Positions 39,719 through 49,566 of a stretch of DNA of 64,000 bases are shown piece after piece (within the stretch, counting starts at the first letter, position 1; each line of letters starts with the position of its first letter). The stretch is from Shouchella sp047238345. GTDB lineage: Bacteria; Bacillota; Bacilli; Bacillales; Bacillaceae_D. The notes under the pieces are model-generated. The model worked only from the letters and a program-made list of their open reading frames with translations. It was not told the DNA's origin and ran no database searches. The stretch is taken from NCBI RefSeq assembly GCF_047238345.1, contig NZ_JBDFMQ010000001.1, positions 3,596,001-3,660,000 on the forward strand. Direction: 5' to 3'. A program made the translations under genes and the position numbers.

Positions 39719-40513
39719 TTAGAAATCATTGCCATTATTATTGTCTTTATTCGCTTCCGTCTTCGGCAAAACCACCCACCTATGAATAGCAGCCGCTACG
39801 CCATCGTTTACATTCGTTGCCGTTATCCAATCCGCTTTTCGTTTAACAAGATCTTGCGCATTTCCCATCGCAACACCCAGTCCAGCTTCTTGAATCATGG
39901 CGATGTCATTCAAGCTATCCCCAACAGCCATCACGTCCTGCATATCAATTCCTAACTCATCACATACCAATTTAATGGCATTCGCTTTATTGATACCGAT
40001 GGCATTCACCTCGATATTTGTTGGGCTCGAATTTGTAATTTCCGTTAGCCCTCTTTCTGTTAATTCCGCAACAATTTCTTTACGGACGCCATCATCGGTT
40101 GTATCAAATCCAAATTTCAACCATTGATAATTGTGGCGATCCTCAGGCAAGTCACCACGAAATAGTCCATTTGATGATGCTGCCCATACATGAGCTCCGT
40201 ATCGCTCTCTTAATTCGTATACATGATTCACTGCATCTTCGTGCAAGTGTGTAGCATGGATTAAATCGCCATCTTTGTTATAGATTTCTCCGCCATTAGC
40301 TGTAACTAAGAATGTTTGCAGCCCTAACGATTGCGCATAACTTCCACACGTTGCCCGCGTTCTACCAGTAGCAATCATGACGGGAACGTTTAATTCCCTC
40401 GCTTCAATAATAGCCTCTCGATTGCCAGGAGAAATCTCATGATTATCGTTTAATAGTGTACCGTCCATATCTAGCGCGATTAATTTTATTTCTGGTCTTT
40501 CTTCCGTTGACAT
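39719..40513 (-). CDS. Cof-type HAD-IIB phosphatase
   Basis: This is a 264-residue HAD-superfamily hydrolase of the Cof subtype. Motif I IALDMDGTLLND (nucleophile Asp, residues ~14-18), motif II in MIATGRT, then motifs III and IV in NKANAIKLVCDELGI and VMAVGDSLNDIAMIQEAG. The C2B cap lies between. Such proteins dephosphorylate sugar phosphates, FMN or flavin precursors; the substrate cannot be told from sequence. The ATG at 40513 follows AAGGGG. It is monocistronic. Confidence 0.9.
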   Translation of the reverse strand: MSTEERPEIKLIALDMDGTLLNDNHEISPGNREAIIEARELNVPVMIATGRTRATCGSYAQSLGLQTFLVTANGGEIYNKDGDLIHATHLHEDAVNHVYELRERYGAHVWAASSNGLFRGDLPEDRHNYQWLKFGFDTTDDGVRKEIVAELTERGLTEITNSSPTNIEVNAIGINKANAIKLVCDELGIDMQDVMAVGDSLNDIAMIQEAGLGVAMGNAQDLVKRKADWITATNVNDGVAAAIHRWVVLPKTEANKDNNNGNDF

Positions 40514-40642
40514 GCTACATGACCCCTTCCCACAATGCACTCATTCCACTCCTAGTGTACTACAAACTGAAATAGTCTGTCGTGTTCTGAACTCCAATAC
40601 AAAACAGTCTTTATGTACAACCAGTTAAAGAGAGAAATGGTA

Positions 40643-40670
40643 AAAAGGATGAGCATTTACTCATCCTTTT
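40643..40670 (-). terminator. Intrinsic terminator of the M20 dipeptidase gene
   Basis: AAAAGGATGAG / CTCATCCTTTT, perfect 11-bp stem, 6-base loop, T tail on the minus strand. Confidence 0.85.
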
Positions 40671-40673
40671 GTC

Positions 40674-42050
40674 TTAACCTAACTTGTTATATTCTTCCCA
40701 AAACGCAAGAATTGTTTCCAACCCTTTATCAAAATTTTCAAGGTGAAAATGTTCGTTTGGTGCATGGAAGTTCTCACTAGGCAGTCCAAAGCCCATCAAA
40801 ATAATCGGAACGTTTAATTGCGAATCAAAGGTTTCGACAACTGGAATAGAACCACCCATTCGAGTATAGGCTACTTCCGTTTGATACACGTTTTCATACG
40901 CTCTAGCAGCCGCAGCGAAAGCTGGGTCCGTCACCGGTGCAGCGAACGGTTTGCCTGTATCGTGACGTTGCGTCGTAATCGACATACCTGTTGGCGTATT
41001 TGCCGCAATATGCTCCTCAATTTTCGCTAAAATATCTTCTGGGTCTTGTCCAGGAACCAATCGACACGTAATCTTTGCTGTTGCTTCAGCGGGGATAACG
41101 GTTTTTACCCCTTCTCCTTGGAATCCTCCAAACACGCCATTAAATTCAAGCGTTGGGCGAATCCAAGTCCGTTCACGAGATGTGTAGCCTTTTTCACCAA
41201 CAAGAGCTGAAACGCCTGTTTCGGCTTTCATGCTTTCATCTCCACTGCCTAGTGCAGCTAAACTTTCCTTTTCTTCATCCGCTAAAGCTTCAATACCTTC
41301 ATAAAAACCTGGAACAGCAATATCGCCGTCCTTGTTTCTCATTGTGCCTAAAAGCTCTACTAATCCATGGAGTGCATTTGGGACTGCACCACCGTACAGG
41401 CCAGAATGTAAGTCGCCTTTTGCACCTTTAACCGTTAATTCGATTGCTGCAAGCCCTCTTAAACCTGTGCAAATTGCAGGTTTTCCACGTTCTAGCATCG
41501 GTGTATCTGAAATTACAAGTACATCTGAACGAAGTTTCTCTTTTTCTGCTTCAACAAATCCATCTAAATTGGGAGAACCGATCTCTTCTTCCCCTTCAAT
41601 TAAAAATTTTACATTAAACGGAAGTTCCCCTTCTGATTTAAGCATCGCTTCGACTGCTTTAATATGCATGAAGGTTTGACCTTTATCATCACTTGCGCCT
41701 CGAGCATATAGTTTGTTGTCTCGAACAGTAGGCTGGAATGGCTCTGTTTCCCATAAATGCAAAGGATCAACTGGCTGCACATCATAGTGACCATAAATGA
41801 GAATCGTCTTCGCATCTTCACCAGCTTTCAACCATTCACCATAGACGATTGGATGTTTTTCTGTCGGAATCACTTCCACCTTTTCCATCCCTGCATGCAA
41901 CAATTGACGCTCTAACCAGTTTGCAGCTTCCACTACGTCTGCTTTATGTTCTGACAAGGAGCTCACACTTTTTATTTTTAGAAACTCATTTAATTCATCT
42001 AACATCGCTTCTCGGTGTGCTTGTAAATAATTTACTGCTTTACTTGTCAT
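40674..42050 (-). CDS. M20-family dipeptidase
   Basis: This is a 458-residue dinuclear zinc peptidase of the M20 (CNDP-like) group. Metal ligands are visible in ILIYGHYDVQP (His), ARGASDDKG (Asp), EGEEEIGS (general base Glu and ligand Glu), ISDTPM (Asp) and FHAPNEHF (His). The dimerisation domain lies in the middle (GDLHSGLYGGAVPN). It hydrolyses dipeptides in the cytosol. I set the start at the second of two adjacent ATGs, six bases from GGAGTG; the first (42053) is equally in frame. Confidence 0.9.
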   Translation of the reverse strand: MTSKAVNYLQAHREAMLDELNEFLKIKSVSSLSEHKADVVEAANWLERQLLHAGMEKVEVIPTEKHPIVYGEWLKAGEDAKTILIYGHYDVQPVDPLHLWETEPFQPTVRDNKLYARGASDDKGQTFMHIKAVEAMLKSEGELPFNVKFLIEGEEEIGSPNLDGFVEAEKEKLRSDVLVISDTPMLERGKPAICTGLRGLAAIELTVKGAKGDLHSGLYGGAVPNALHGLVELLGTMRNKDGDIAVPGFYEGIEALADEEKESLAALGSGDESMKAETGVSALVGEKGYTSRERTWIRPTLEFNGVFGGFQGEGVKTVIPAEATAKITCRLVPGQDPEDILAKIEEHIAANTPTGMSITTQRHDTGKPFAAPVTDPAFAAAARAYENVYQTEVAYTRMGGSIPVVETFDSQLNVPIILMGFGLPSENFHAPNEHFHLENFDKGLETILAFWEEYNKLG

Positions 42051-42148
42051 CATGATCACTCCAAAATATTCTTCTTTTTTCGATTGTATCATAGTCTCCT
42101 ATCCTTCACGACTCATGTTACACTAGAACGTATGAAGGAGGGAATTGA

Positions 42149-43303
42149 ATGACAGTACAATCATTAACGACGGCTGATTTTGATGAAGCCTTTCAATTAA
42201 GTTGCTACGCGTTTCAAGCAAAACCTACGGAAGAGCAAACGGAATTTGCACGAAAGCAATGGTCAAATGAGAATGCTTCACAGTTTGGTATCAAGGACAA
42301 TGACAGAATAATCTCAAAGTTAAAGTTATTATCTTTACATATTCACTTGTACAATACCAGCATTCCTATGGGCGGAATTGCTAGCGTGGCCTCCTACCCA
42401 GAGTCCCGAAGAAAAGGGAGCGTTCGTAAGCTCTTGCTCCATAGCCTCGAACAAATGAAGGAACAAGGTCAACTTATCTCTTATTTAGCTCCATTCTCCG
42501 TACCGTTTTATCGAAAATTCGGCTGGGAAATCTTATGTGATGAAGTCACGTATACCTTAAGGAAAGACCAACTTCCTCACCCTCTTCCCAACATTGAGGG
42601 CTCATTGATTCGAACTACCTATACAGACCCTCGTGTAAAAACGGTGTATGAACAGAGCATTTGTCATGGCATGCTACATCGCGATGAAGGCTGGTGGGAA
42701 AGAAAGCACGAGGGATTTAAAGAAAATGAAACGGTTCTTTATGAAGATGTCGATGGTCAACCAACGGGATACATTGTCTATAACATAAAGGATTCAAAGT
42801 GGAAAACAGAAGAGTTTGTCTACGTGAACCAAGCCGCTTTACATTCATTGCTTCACTTCATTGGTCAACATGACTCTATGCTTCAAGAAGCTACCCTCAC
42901 TGTACCTGAATCAAAAGGGCTGCATTTTTTCTTACCGGACCCGCTAACTTCAGCGGAAACGAAGCCATACTTTATGGCGCGAATTGTGGACTTCTCTCAA
43001 TTTGTAGCCAAGCTCCCATTTAAAGAAGAGGGGCAGTTTACGATTCGTATTCAAGATGAATGTGCTGCATGGAATGATAAGACGTTCTCTTTAACGATTC
43101 AAGAGAGCCACATTACGTGCGAACCAACAAATGTACCGCCAACTATTTTTATGACGATACAAGTTGCATCAAGCTTATTAATGGGCTACAGACGTCCGGA
43201 GTTTTTTAGAGATACAGGACTCATAACCGGCGAACGCAATGACGTTCAAGCTTTTTTACAGACGTTACCAACAGAACAACCTACTTTACATGATTTCTTT
43301 TAA
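42149..43303 (+). CDS. Eis-like GNAT N-acetyltransferase
   Basis: This is a 384-residue multi-domain acetyltransferase. The first GNAT domain shows VASYPESRRKGSVRKLLLHSLEQMKEQGQLISYLAPFSVPFYRKFGWE (acetyl-CoA loop with R-R-K-G and the FYRKFGWE end). A second GNAT-like domain spans ~150-280, and a C-terminal sterol-carrier-like domain (about 285-384) follows. This three-part layout is that of the Eis family, which acetylates amines such as aminoglycosides in some bacteria; the physiological target here is unknown. GAAGGAGG precedes the ATG. Confidence 0.85.
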   Translation: MTVQSLTTADFDEAFQLSCYAFQAKPTEEQTEFARKQWSNENASQFGIKDNDRIISKLKLLSLHIHLYNTSIPMGGIASVASYPESRRKGSVRKLLLHSLEQMKEQGQLISYLAPFSVPFYRKFGWEILCDEVTYTLRKDQLPHPLPNIEGSLIRTTYTDPRVKTVYEQSICHGMLHRDEGWWERKHEGFKENETVLYEDVDGQPTGYIVYNIKDSKWKTEEFVYVNQAALHSLLHFIGQHDSMLQEATLTVPESKGLHFFLPDPLTSAETKPYFMARIVDFSQFVAKLPFKEEGQFTIRIQDECAAWNDKTFSLTIQESHITCEPTNVPPTIFMTIQVASSLLMGYRRPEFFRDTGLITGERNDVQAFLQTLPTEQPTLHDFF

Positions 43304-43326
43304 GTAGCAGACGATACCTACTATAA

Positions 43327-43368
43327 AAAACGGCGCTCCCCACACATTAAGAGGTAGCGCCGTTTTCC
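43327..43368. terminator. Bidirectional terminator
   Basis: AAAACGGCGCT / AGCGCCGTTTT stem with a loop of about 18 bases; T and A tails on the two sides serve the converging genes. Confidence 0.8.
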
Positions 43369-43370
43369 TT

Positions 43371-43655
43371 TTATTTCACTCGCTGTTTCAATACTTGTAC
43401 AACATTGTCTTTTTGCTCTGCTTTTAATGTAATATCTCTTACATAAGTATGAGGTTCTTCACCATCAATAGGCTCAAGCTTTAATGTAATATGCGGTTCA
43501 TTTTTCTCCGTTGCCTCTACCTTGTATTCATCAAACTCGGCTGCAAGTGCCTCAAATGTTAAATTATTCTCCTCATCACTTGCTTCACCGCCAACCCATA
43601 CTTCTTTTGGTTGGTTCAAATCTTCGTCTTTGTAAACTAATATGAGTTTATTCAT
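43371..43655 (-). CDS. Small acidic hypothetical protein, 94 residues
   Basis: This is a cytosolic, strand-rich protein beginning MNKLILVYKDEDLNQPKEVW, with an acidic middle (GGEASDEENNLTFEALAAEFDEYK) and a regular strand pattern (PHITLKLEPI; TYVRDITLKAE). I do not recognise the family. GAGGTGC lies upstream of the ATG. It lies between a terminator and a chemoreceptor gene on the same strand, with an 88-base gap, so it may be co-transcribed with the receptor. Confidence 0.65.
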   Translation of the reverse strand: MNKLILVYKDEDLNQPKEVWVGGEASDEENNLTFEALAAEFDEYKVEATEKNEPHITLKLEPIDGEEPHTYVRDITLKAEQKDNVVQVLKQRVK

Positions 43656-43743
43656 GTTTCGTGCACCTCGTTTTCAACAGGGATGCTTTATTCATTCCTT
43701 TTTCCATCGATTCTTAAACGTTTGGGTTTGCCTCAAACATAAA

Positions 43744-45744
43744 TTAGTCGTTCCACTCAAATTTTGCTATCATATCTTCTAATTCATCTGCTAGTTCTGC
43801 AAGGTTCGTCGTTGAGCTCAAAATTTCCTCCATTGAAGCGAGCTGTTCTTCTGTCGATGCCGATACATTTTGCATGCTTGCGGAAGTCGTTTCATTTGCA
43901 GTTGAAATTTGGTCATAGGACTGAATGAACTGCTCTGTCTGATTAGCCATTGTCTTCACTTCTTCTGTAACGAGGGAAATCTTTTCTGTTACTTGATTCA
44001 TATGTGCTTTAATTGAAGAGAACGATTGACCAGCTTCTTCAATAATGGTCACACCTTTTTCGACTTCTCCTTCACCAGCCGTCATTTCTTGTACAACAAC
44101 CTTTGTCTCGTCCTGCACGTTGTTGATGTGTCCCTGCACGGTTTTGGCCGCATTATTTGATTGTTCCGCTAGTTTTCGAACTTCATCAGCGACAACAGCA
44201 AAGCCTCGTCCGTTTTCACCTGCTCGTGCAGCCTCTATGGATGCATTTAGCGCAAGCAAATTCGTTTGTTCTGCAATATCAGAAATCATTTGACTAACTT
44301 GGCTAATCGTTCCCGCTTGTTTCTCTAGGCTTTCAACAGTCGTAGATATGGATCGTACTTTTTGTTGAATGGTATTCATTTGTTCGACACTGCTTTTTAT
44401 GCCTTCTTGTCCAGTTTGAACAGCTTGTACAGCGTCTTTTATCGCTTCTGTTACAAGAGTCGTCGATTGTTGAATGTCTTGAATGCCACTTGAAATGGTT
44501 GTTGCAGCAGACTTTCCTTTATCCATACTCGCAGTTTGCTCTTCCACGCTGCCAGATACCTCTTGAATCGCCAACGTAATTTGCTCGGTTGCCTGCATAT
44601 TCTGTTCTGTACTTGCCTGAAGTTCTTCGGATGAAGCTGCTAAATACGTCGATTTATCTCGAATCCCTGTAATCGTCGCAATCAGGGATTGCCTCATTTC
44701 GTCAAAAGACTCTGCAAGCACACCCACTTCATCTTTAAACGTTGAATTCACTTTATAGGTAGAACTTAAATTTCCTTTACTAATAACCGTCGCCACTTCT
44801 GATAATCCAGCAATCGGTCGCACAATCGCACGAACTACCCCAAAAATAATAATAGATCCTATAATAAGTGTCACAACGACAACAATAATCATCGTAATTA
44901 AAATAGGCTCGACTAACTGCCGAACTTCATTTGGCATCATTGCCCCAGCAAGAACCCACCCCGTAGGTGAAACGGTGTTATAGGTAATTTCTCGCGGATC
45001 TCCATCATCTAATTGAAACTGAAACTGCCCTTCCTCACCGTTCTCGACAAACAGAGAACTCAGTGTGGCCGGAATATATTCCCCTGACTCAAGCACCGGG
45101 TGATAAACGACTCTAGAAAGGTGATCGACTAAAAACAAATAGCCTGTACTCCCAATTGACGCATCTGCTACATAATTTAAAATCGGATTAAAATCAACAC
45201 GCATCGCGACAACATGCTCACGATCGCTTGTTAACGAAGCAAAAATAATATCCGCATCTTCTTCAGTGGTAAAAAACGGTTCACTGACCGCAACATCGGT
45301 TTGTCTAGCAATCACATCTCGTAACCACGTAAATTCATGAATGCCATAATTGTCGGCTAAGTCTTCCGTATTCGCGACATCTGTCGTATTTCCATCCGGT
45401 TGAATCACAACCCCTTCTCCAGAGCTATTCACAACATAAAGCTCGCGAATACGTTCATTTTCTCTAAGCAAAACGTCTAGCTCTGATGCAAGTTCATCCG
45501 CTGACTGAGATCCATCTACCGTGCTCCCCATATAAAAAGCCAACTCAGTCTGTAACTCCATGTATTGCTGAACAGAAGAATGAACATTAGACGTCATTTG
45601 TTCCGCTTGTGTATGCATCGTTTCTTCAACATTATCCCGCGTTGTTAAATACGAAAACACCCCGATCACGAGACTCGGTATAAGTAACATTAATCCAAAT
45701 GCAAGCATTAATTTCCACTTTAAACTTATGTTTTTCTGCTTCAT
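43744..45744 (-). CDS. Methyl-accepting chemotaxis protein with dCache sensor
   Basis: This is a 666-residue chemoreceptor. Membrane helix 1 (about 10-32), an extracytoplasmic dCache-type domain (35-285, including REHVVAMRVDFNPILNYVADASIGSTGYLFLVD), and helix 2 (about 285-308) are followed by HAMP (305-360) and a long signalling domain whose tip is AEQTNLLALNASIEAARAGENGRGFAVVADEVRKLAEQS. This matches the McpA/TlpA type of Bacillus. It probably binds amino acids or similar ligands outside and controls CheA. It is a single gene or follows with the small acidic gene. Confidence 0.92.
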   Translation of the reverse strand: MKQKNISLKWKLMLAFGLMLLIPSLVIGVFSYLTTRDNVEETMHTQAEQMTSNVHSSVQQYMELQTELAFYMGSTVDGSQSADELASELDVLLRENERIRELYVVNSSGEGVVIQPDGNTTDVANTEDLADNYGIHEFTWLRDVIARQTDVAVSEPFFTTEEDADIIFASLTSDREHVVAMRVDFNPILNYVADASIGSTGYLFLVDHLSRVVYHPVLESGEYIPATLSSLFVENGEEGQFQFQLDDGDPREITYNTVSPTGWVLAGAMMPNEVRQLVEPILITMIIVVVVTLIIGSIIIFGVVRAIVRPIAGLSEVATVISKGNLSSTYKVNSTFKDEVGVLAESFDEMRQSLIATITGIRDKSTYLAASSEELQASTEQNMQATEQITLAIQEVSGSVEEQTASMDKGKSAATTISSGIQDIQQSTTLVTEAIKDAVQAVQTGQEGIKSSVEQMNTIQQKVRSISTTVESLEKQAGTISQVSQMISDIAEQTNLLALNASIEAARAGENGRGFAVVADEVRKLAEQSNNAAKTVQGHINNVQDETKVVVQEMTAGEGEVEKGVTIIEEAGQSFSSIKAHMNQVTEKISLVTEEVKTMANQTEQFIQSYDQISTANETTSASMQNVSASTEEQLASMEEILSSTTNLAELADELEDMIAKFEWND

Positions 45745-45879
45745 ATTTCCCCCACCTCTATCTTCTCATCTACTATTTCGGCTAGTGATTCTACTTTCTA
45801 AAGTCTCTATGCTGATATTTGAAGAATTGCGCGAAAAAAGTTATCATTAAATCAATTTAAATAAGAGAGGATGGTTTTC

Positions 45880-47643
45880 ATGCAGCTTGCAGATTTTCTT
45901 ACGATTGATACCGCATCAAATCCCGTTTTTCATCCGGCTCAATCTGATCGATTTCTTTACATAAATGATGCATCCGGTTTGCCTCAAGCCTACGAATACA
46001 ACTTAGCCACCCAGTCATCCAGCCAGTTAATTGAAACATCTGAACGAGTAATGTTTGCCACATACATTGGTAATGACGTGTTAATCGGTATGGATCATGG
46101 TGTCAATGAAAAACAACAACTCTTTCTTGTTAAAAATAAGGAGGACCTGCTTCCATTAACAGACGATCCCGCTCATATCCATCAATATGGTGGGCTATCA
46201 CCTGATAAACAAACGATTGCATGGAGCAGCAACCGTCGCCATCCCCAGTTTTTTGATGTGTACACTCAACGTATCGACACATTTGAAACACAATGTGTCT
46301 ATGAAGAGGATGCTCGCCATGACCCAGTCTCGTTTCATCCAAATGGTAAACAGCTACTCATCCAAAAAACGTCGACAAACTTAGATAACGATCTAGGCCT
46401 CTTGCATTTAGAAACCAAAAAAATTGAATGGCTCACGCTACATGACGGCGAAGCTCATTTTTCAAACGCTTATTTTGATAAAGAAGGGACGTACATGTAT
46501 TGCATTAGTAACGTTGGTAGAGAATATAGCGGCGTTGCGCGCATCCACGTTGAAACGAAAGCGCTGGAATGGCTATGTACAGCAGATTATGATTACGAAG
46601 AACTCTTGTTAAGTAAGGATGGGGAATATGTAGCGTATGCGCTAAACAAAGGCGGCGTTTCTGAAGCGTACCTTACCCATGTTCCATCATGGCAAGAAAC
46701 AAAACTTTCGATTGAAAAAGGTGTTGTTTCAAGTTTTTCGTTATCTAAAGATACAAGCCACCTCATATTTTCATTAAACGGTGCCTTACATCCAACCGCT
46801 ATTTGGTGCTATGAAATCGAGAAAAAACAATTGCAGCCTGTTGAAAACTGTACGAAGGCTCGTCACATCATCCCACACTTAACGCAATCAGAAGAAGTGA
46901 TGTTTACAAGCTCAGATGGTGAAACGATTTCTTCTTTCTATTACAAACCTGATGTAAAAGGTCCGCACCCCGTCGTTATTTTTGTTCATGGTGGTCCCGA
47001 GAGTCAAATTCGCTCTGTTTACAACCCATTTTTGCAGTATTTTGTTTCACAAGGATTTGCTGTCTGCACTCCAAATGTACGTGGAAGCACTGGCTATGGA
47101 AAACGATTCCATCATCTAGATGATAAACGGAACAGGATGGATTCGGTTCGTGATTTAAATGAATTAGCAGAATGGTTAAAAGCGCAAGGGCTAGCCATCC
47201 CAGATAAAATTGCGGTGATGGGAAGAAGCTACGGCGGCTTTATGGTTTTAGCAGCCATCACCCACTTTCCAAAGCAATGGGCTGCGGCAATTGATATAGT
47301 CGGGATCTCAAGCTTTAAATCATTTTTAGAGAATACAAGTATATGGAGAAGGAAAGTGCGAGAAGCAGAGTATGGCTCTCTTGAAGATGATGTTGATTTC
47401 TTTGACGCCATCGACCCAATTCACAAAGTCGATCAAATCGAAGCACCTCTTCTTGTTCTGCACGGCCGAAATGATCCCCGTGTCCCAATTTCCGAAGCCG
47501 AGCAAATGGTCGCACAACTTCAAGAGCGCGAGCACCCGGTCGATTTCTTATATTTTGAGAACGAAGGTCATTTCTTTGTTCGCTATGAGAATAATCTAGC
47601 AGCATATGAGAGGTCATTTTCATTTTTACAGAAGTGGCTGTAA
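45880..47643 (+). CDS. S9-family prolyl oligopeptidase-like serine peptidase
   Basis: This is a 587-residue cytosolic protein. An N-terminal beta-propeller (about 1-330, repeated SPDKQTIAWSSN-like blades) is followed by an alpha/beta hydrolase domain: VVIFVHGGPESQ (oxyanion region), nucleophile Ser in GRSYGGFM, Asp in LHGRNDPRVP and His in ENEGHFF. It is of the acylaminoacyl-peptidase/S9C type, degrading short peptides. I place the start at the ATG at 45880, nine bases after GAGAGG; an ATG three codons earlier directly abuts the ribosome site. It has its own terminator. Confidence 0.9.
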   Translation: MQLADFLTIDTASNPVFHPAQSDRFLYINDASGLPQAYEYNLATQSSSQLIETSERVMFATYIGNDVLIGMDHGVNEKQQLFLVKNKEDLLPLTDDPAHIHQYGGLSPDKQTIAWSSNRRHPQFFDVYTQRIDTFETQCVYEEDARHDPVSFHPNGKQLLIQKTSTNLDNDLGLLHLETKKIEWLTLHDGEAHFSNAYFDKEGTYMYCISNVGREYSGVARIHVETKALEWLCTADYDYEELLLSKDGEYVAYALNKGGVSEAYLTHVPSWQETKLSIEKGVVSSFSLSKDTSHLIFSLNGALHPTAIWCYEIEKKQLQPVENCTKARHIIPHLTQSEEVMFTSSDGETISSFYYKPDVKGPHPVVIFVHGGPESQIRSVYNPFLQYFVSQGFAVCTPNVRGSTGYGKRFHHLDDKRNRMDSVRDLNELAEWLKAQGLAIPDKIAVMGRSYGGFMVLAAITHFPKQWAAAIDIVGISSFKSFLENTSIWRRKVREAEYGSLEDDVDFFDAIDPIHKVDQIEAPLLVLHGRNDPRVPISEAEQMVAQLQEREHPVDFLYFENEGHFFVRYENNLAAYERSFSFLQKWL

Positions 47644-47649
47644 AAAAAG

Positions 47650-47687
47650 AACTCCATGAGTGAGATTCCCTCATGGAGCACTTTTTT
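47650..47687. terminator. Bidirectional terminator between the S9 peptidase and pncB
   Basis: CTCCATGAG / CTCATGGAG perfect stem with a 9-base loop; TTTTTTATA follows on the plus strand and TTTTTTTA on the minus strand. Confidence 0.85.
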
Positions 47688-47706
47688 ATAAGAAGGAACA
47701 CGAACG

Positions 47707-49374
47707 TTATCCTTCTCGTTTTTCATGTATAAGTTGATTTTTCATCTCTGTTAATTCATCAGATAAGGATACTGGGTACACTTCTGGTACTTCTAAGCGA
47801 AGGTACTCTTCCCAAAATGATTGTTTTTGAAAGGCATGATAGTCACGCACTTCACTAAGGGACGGAACATTATAAACAAGCTTTCCGCCTTCAAAGATTG
47901 GTTGTAATAATTCAACCGCTTGGAAGTCACGAATCCGCTTCGCCTTTAACGGGTTTCGTGGATGTTTTAGAAGAATTTCATCTTTTCCTTCTAACGATTC
48001 ATGTTCTAAACACACGTAATCTCCTTTTGCCATACCATCGTCTCCGAATAGACGGTACACTTTTTTGCGACCAGGGTTTAAGATCTTCTCAATACTTTCA
48101 GAGATCTTGATTAACGCAACCCAATCATCTTTTGTATATTGATTTGATTCTAATTCCGAATGCAATGGACGTCTCGCAACAATTTTATGCACACCGCCAA
48201 GAGCTGGGTTGTCATACGCCGTAATAAACTTTGTCCCCACACCCCAGATATCCACTTTCGCCCCTTGCTGTTTTAAGGAAGCAATCGTGTACTCATCTAA
48301 ATCGTTGGTTGCAGCAATCTTCACATGCTTGAGACCTTCTTCATCAAGACGCTTGCGGACTTTTTTAGATAAGTACGCTAAATCTCCACTATCCAACCGA
48401 ACAGCCGTCATCTCATACCCTTTTTCTTCTAGTCGACGAGCTGTTTCAATCGCATGTGGCAGCCCACTTCCCAATGTGTCCGTCGTATCTAAAAGTGGAA
48501 TGGTTTTCTCTGGGAACACTTCCGCATACGCAAGAAAAGCTTCCAATTCAGAAGGGTGAAACATAATAAACACATGCGCTTGTGTGCCTGTGATCGGCAT
48601 CGAGAATTGTTTACCCGCTTTTACGTTACTCGTCGCGTCAAAACCAGCAATGTAGGCCATCTTCGCACCATTTACACTGGCATCTCTACCTTGCGCACGT
48701 CGTTTACCCATTTCTAATAAGCCATCATTACCAGCAATCGTCTTAATACGTGCGCCTTTTGTGAGCACTAATGACTCTGCATTAATAATGTTTAACAACA
48801 TCGCTTCTATCCAAATACATTCCCAGACCGGTGCTTCAATTCGGATGAGTGGCGTGTTCGGGAACACAATGTTTCCCTCTTCAACAGCGTGTAAATCACC
48901 ACTAAAACGGAGCTTTCGTAAATCATCGAGAAACGCTTCATCAAAACCTTCTGATTGCTCTCGTAAGTAATTTATATCACTTTCATTAAAGTATAAGTTT
49001 TCGATTGTATCAATTAAATGTCCAAGTCCGCCGAACGCGACATAGCCACCTAACTCTGTACTAAATTCACCAACGCCTCGAACAAAAGGGGCTTTCCGAT
49101 AAAAGTCATCAAAAACAACTTGAGTTTGATGGAGCCCTTCTTTCCAAAGTGCATACATCATCGTAATCGCATAATAATCAACATCAAGTGCATAGTCTTC
49201 AGAGGGGTTATAATAAGGTGTGACATGATAAGAATTGGCACCACATCGGATGCACGGCTCCTCGCTAGAAGACTCATTTGAGAAACTTGGTTGGTCACAT
49301 TCTTTACAAATATGTACATAGCGATAACGAGTTGGCTTAACAAAATCAAAGATTGTTTTCATATGTTCAGACAT
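47707..49374 (-). CDS. pncB: Nicotinate phosphoribosyltransferase with N-terminal zinc ribbon
   Basis: This is a 555-residue enzyme. The type II phosphoribosyltransferase core (from ~60) shows EFSTELGGYVAFGG, GKRRAQGRDASVNGAKMAYIAGFDATSNV (nicotinate site), MPITGTQAHVFIM, and VRLDSGDLAYLSKKVRK with GVGTKFITA (phosphate binding). It makes nicotinate mononucleotide in NAD salvage. Unusually, residues 20-50 hold Cys23-x2-Cys26 and Cys41-x2-Cys44, a zinc-ribbon-like head absent from the ~490-residue B. subtilis enzyme. AAGGAGC precedes the ATG. Confidence 0.88.
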   Translation of the reverse strand: MSEHMKTIFDFVKPTRYRYVHICKECDQPSFSNESSSEEPCIRCGANSYHVTPYYNPSEDYALDVDYYAITMMYALWKEGLHQTQVVFDDFYRKAPFVRGVGEFSTELGGYVAFGGLGHLIDTIENLYFNESDINYLREQSEGFDEAFLDDLRKLRFSGDLHAVEEGNIVFPNTPLIRIEAPVWECIWIEAMLLNIINAESLVLTKGARIKTIAGNDGLLEMGKRRAQGRDASVNGAKMAYIAGFDATSNVKAGKQFSMPITGTQAHVFIMFHPSELEAFLAYAEVFPEKTIPLLDTTDTLGSGLPHAIETARRLEEKGYEMTAVRLDSGDLAYLSKKVRKRLDEEGLKHVKIAATNDLDEYTIASLKQQGAKVDIWGVGTKFITAYDNPALGGVHKIVARRPLHSELESNQYTKDDWVALIKISESIEKILNPGRKKVYRLFGDDGMAKGDYVCLEHESLEGKDEILLKHPRNPLKAKRIRDFQAVELLQPIFEGGKLVYNVPSLSEVRDYHAFQKQSFWEEYLRLEVPEVYPVSLSDELTEMKNQLIHEKREG

Positions 49375-49483
49375 CTTTCTGCTCCTTTATGGGTTACGCT
49401 TTCACTGTATATAAGTCATCAAAAGTATACCCTTGTTTGACCTTGATTTCAAATCAGGCAACCTCATAAAACCTTACACAAAC

Positions 49484-49509
49484 AAAAAAGCGCCCAGTAT
49501 GGACGCTTT
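49484..49509 (-). terminator. Intrinsic terminator of rocD
   Basis: On the minus strand AAAGCGTCC / GGGCGCTTT (one mismatch) is followed by TTTTG, about 60 bases after the rocD stop codon. Confidence 0.7.
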
Positions 49510-49566
49510 GGTTGAAGGTGACGATTTGCTGCGTGTTTCAGCAATTCGTACAGGGTCAAGCCTATC

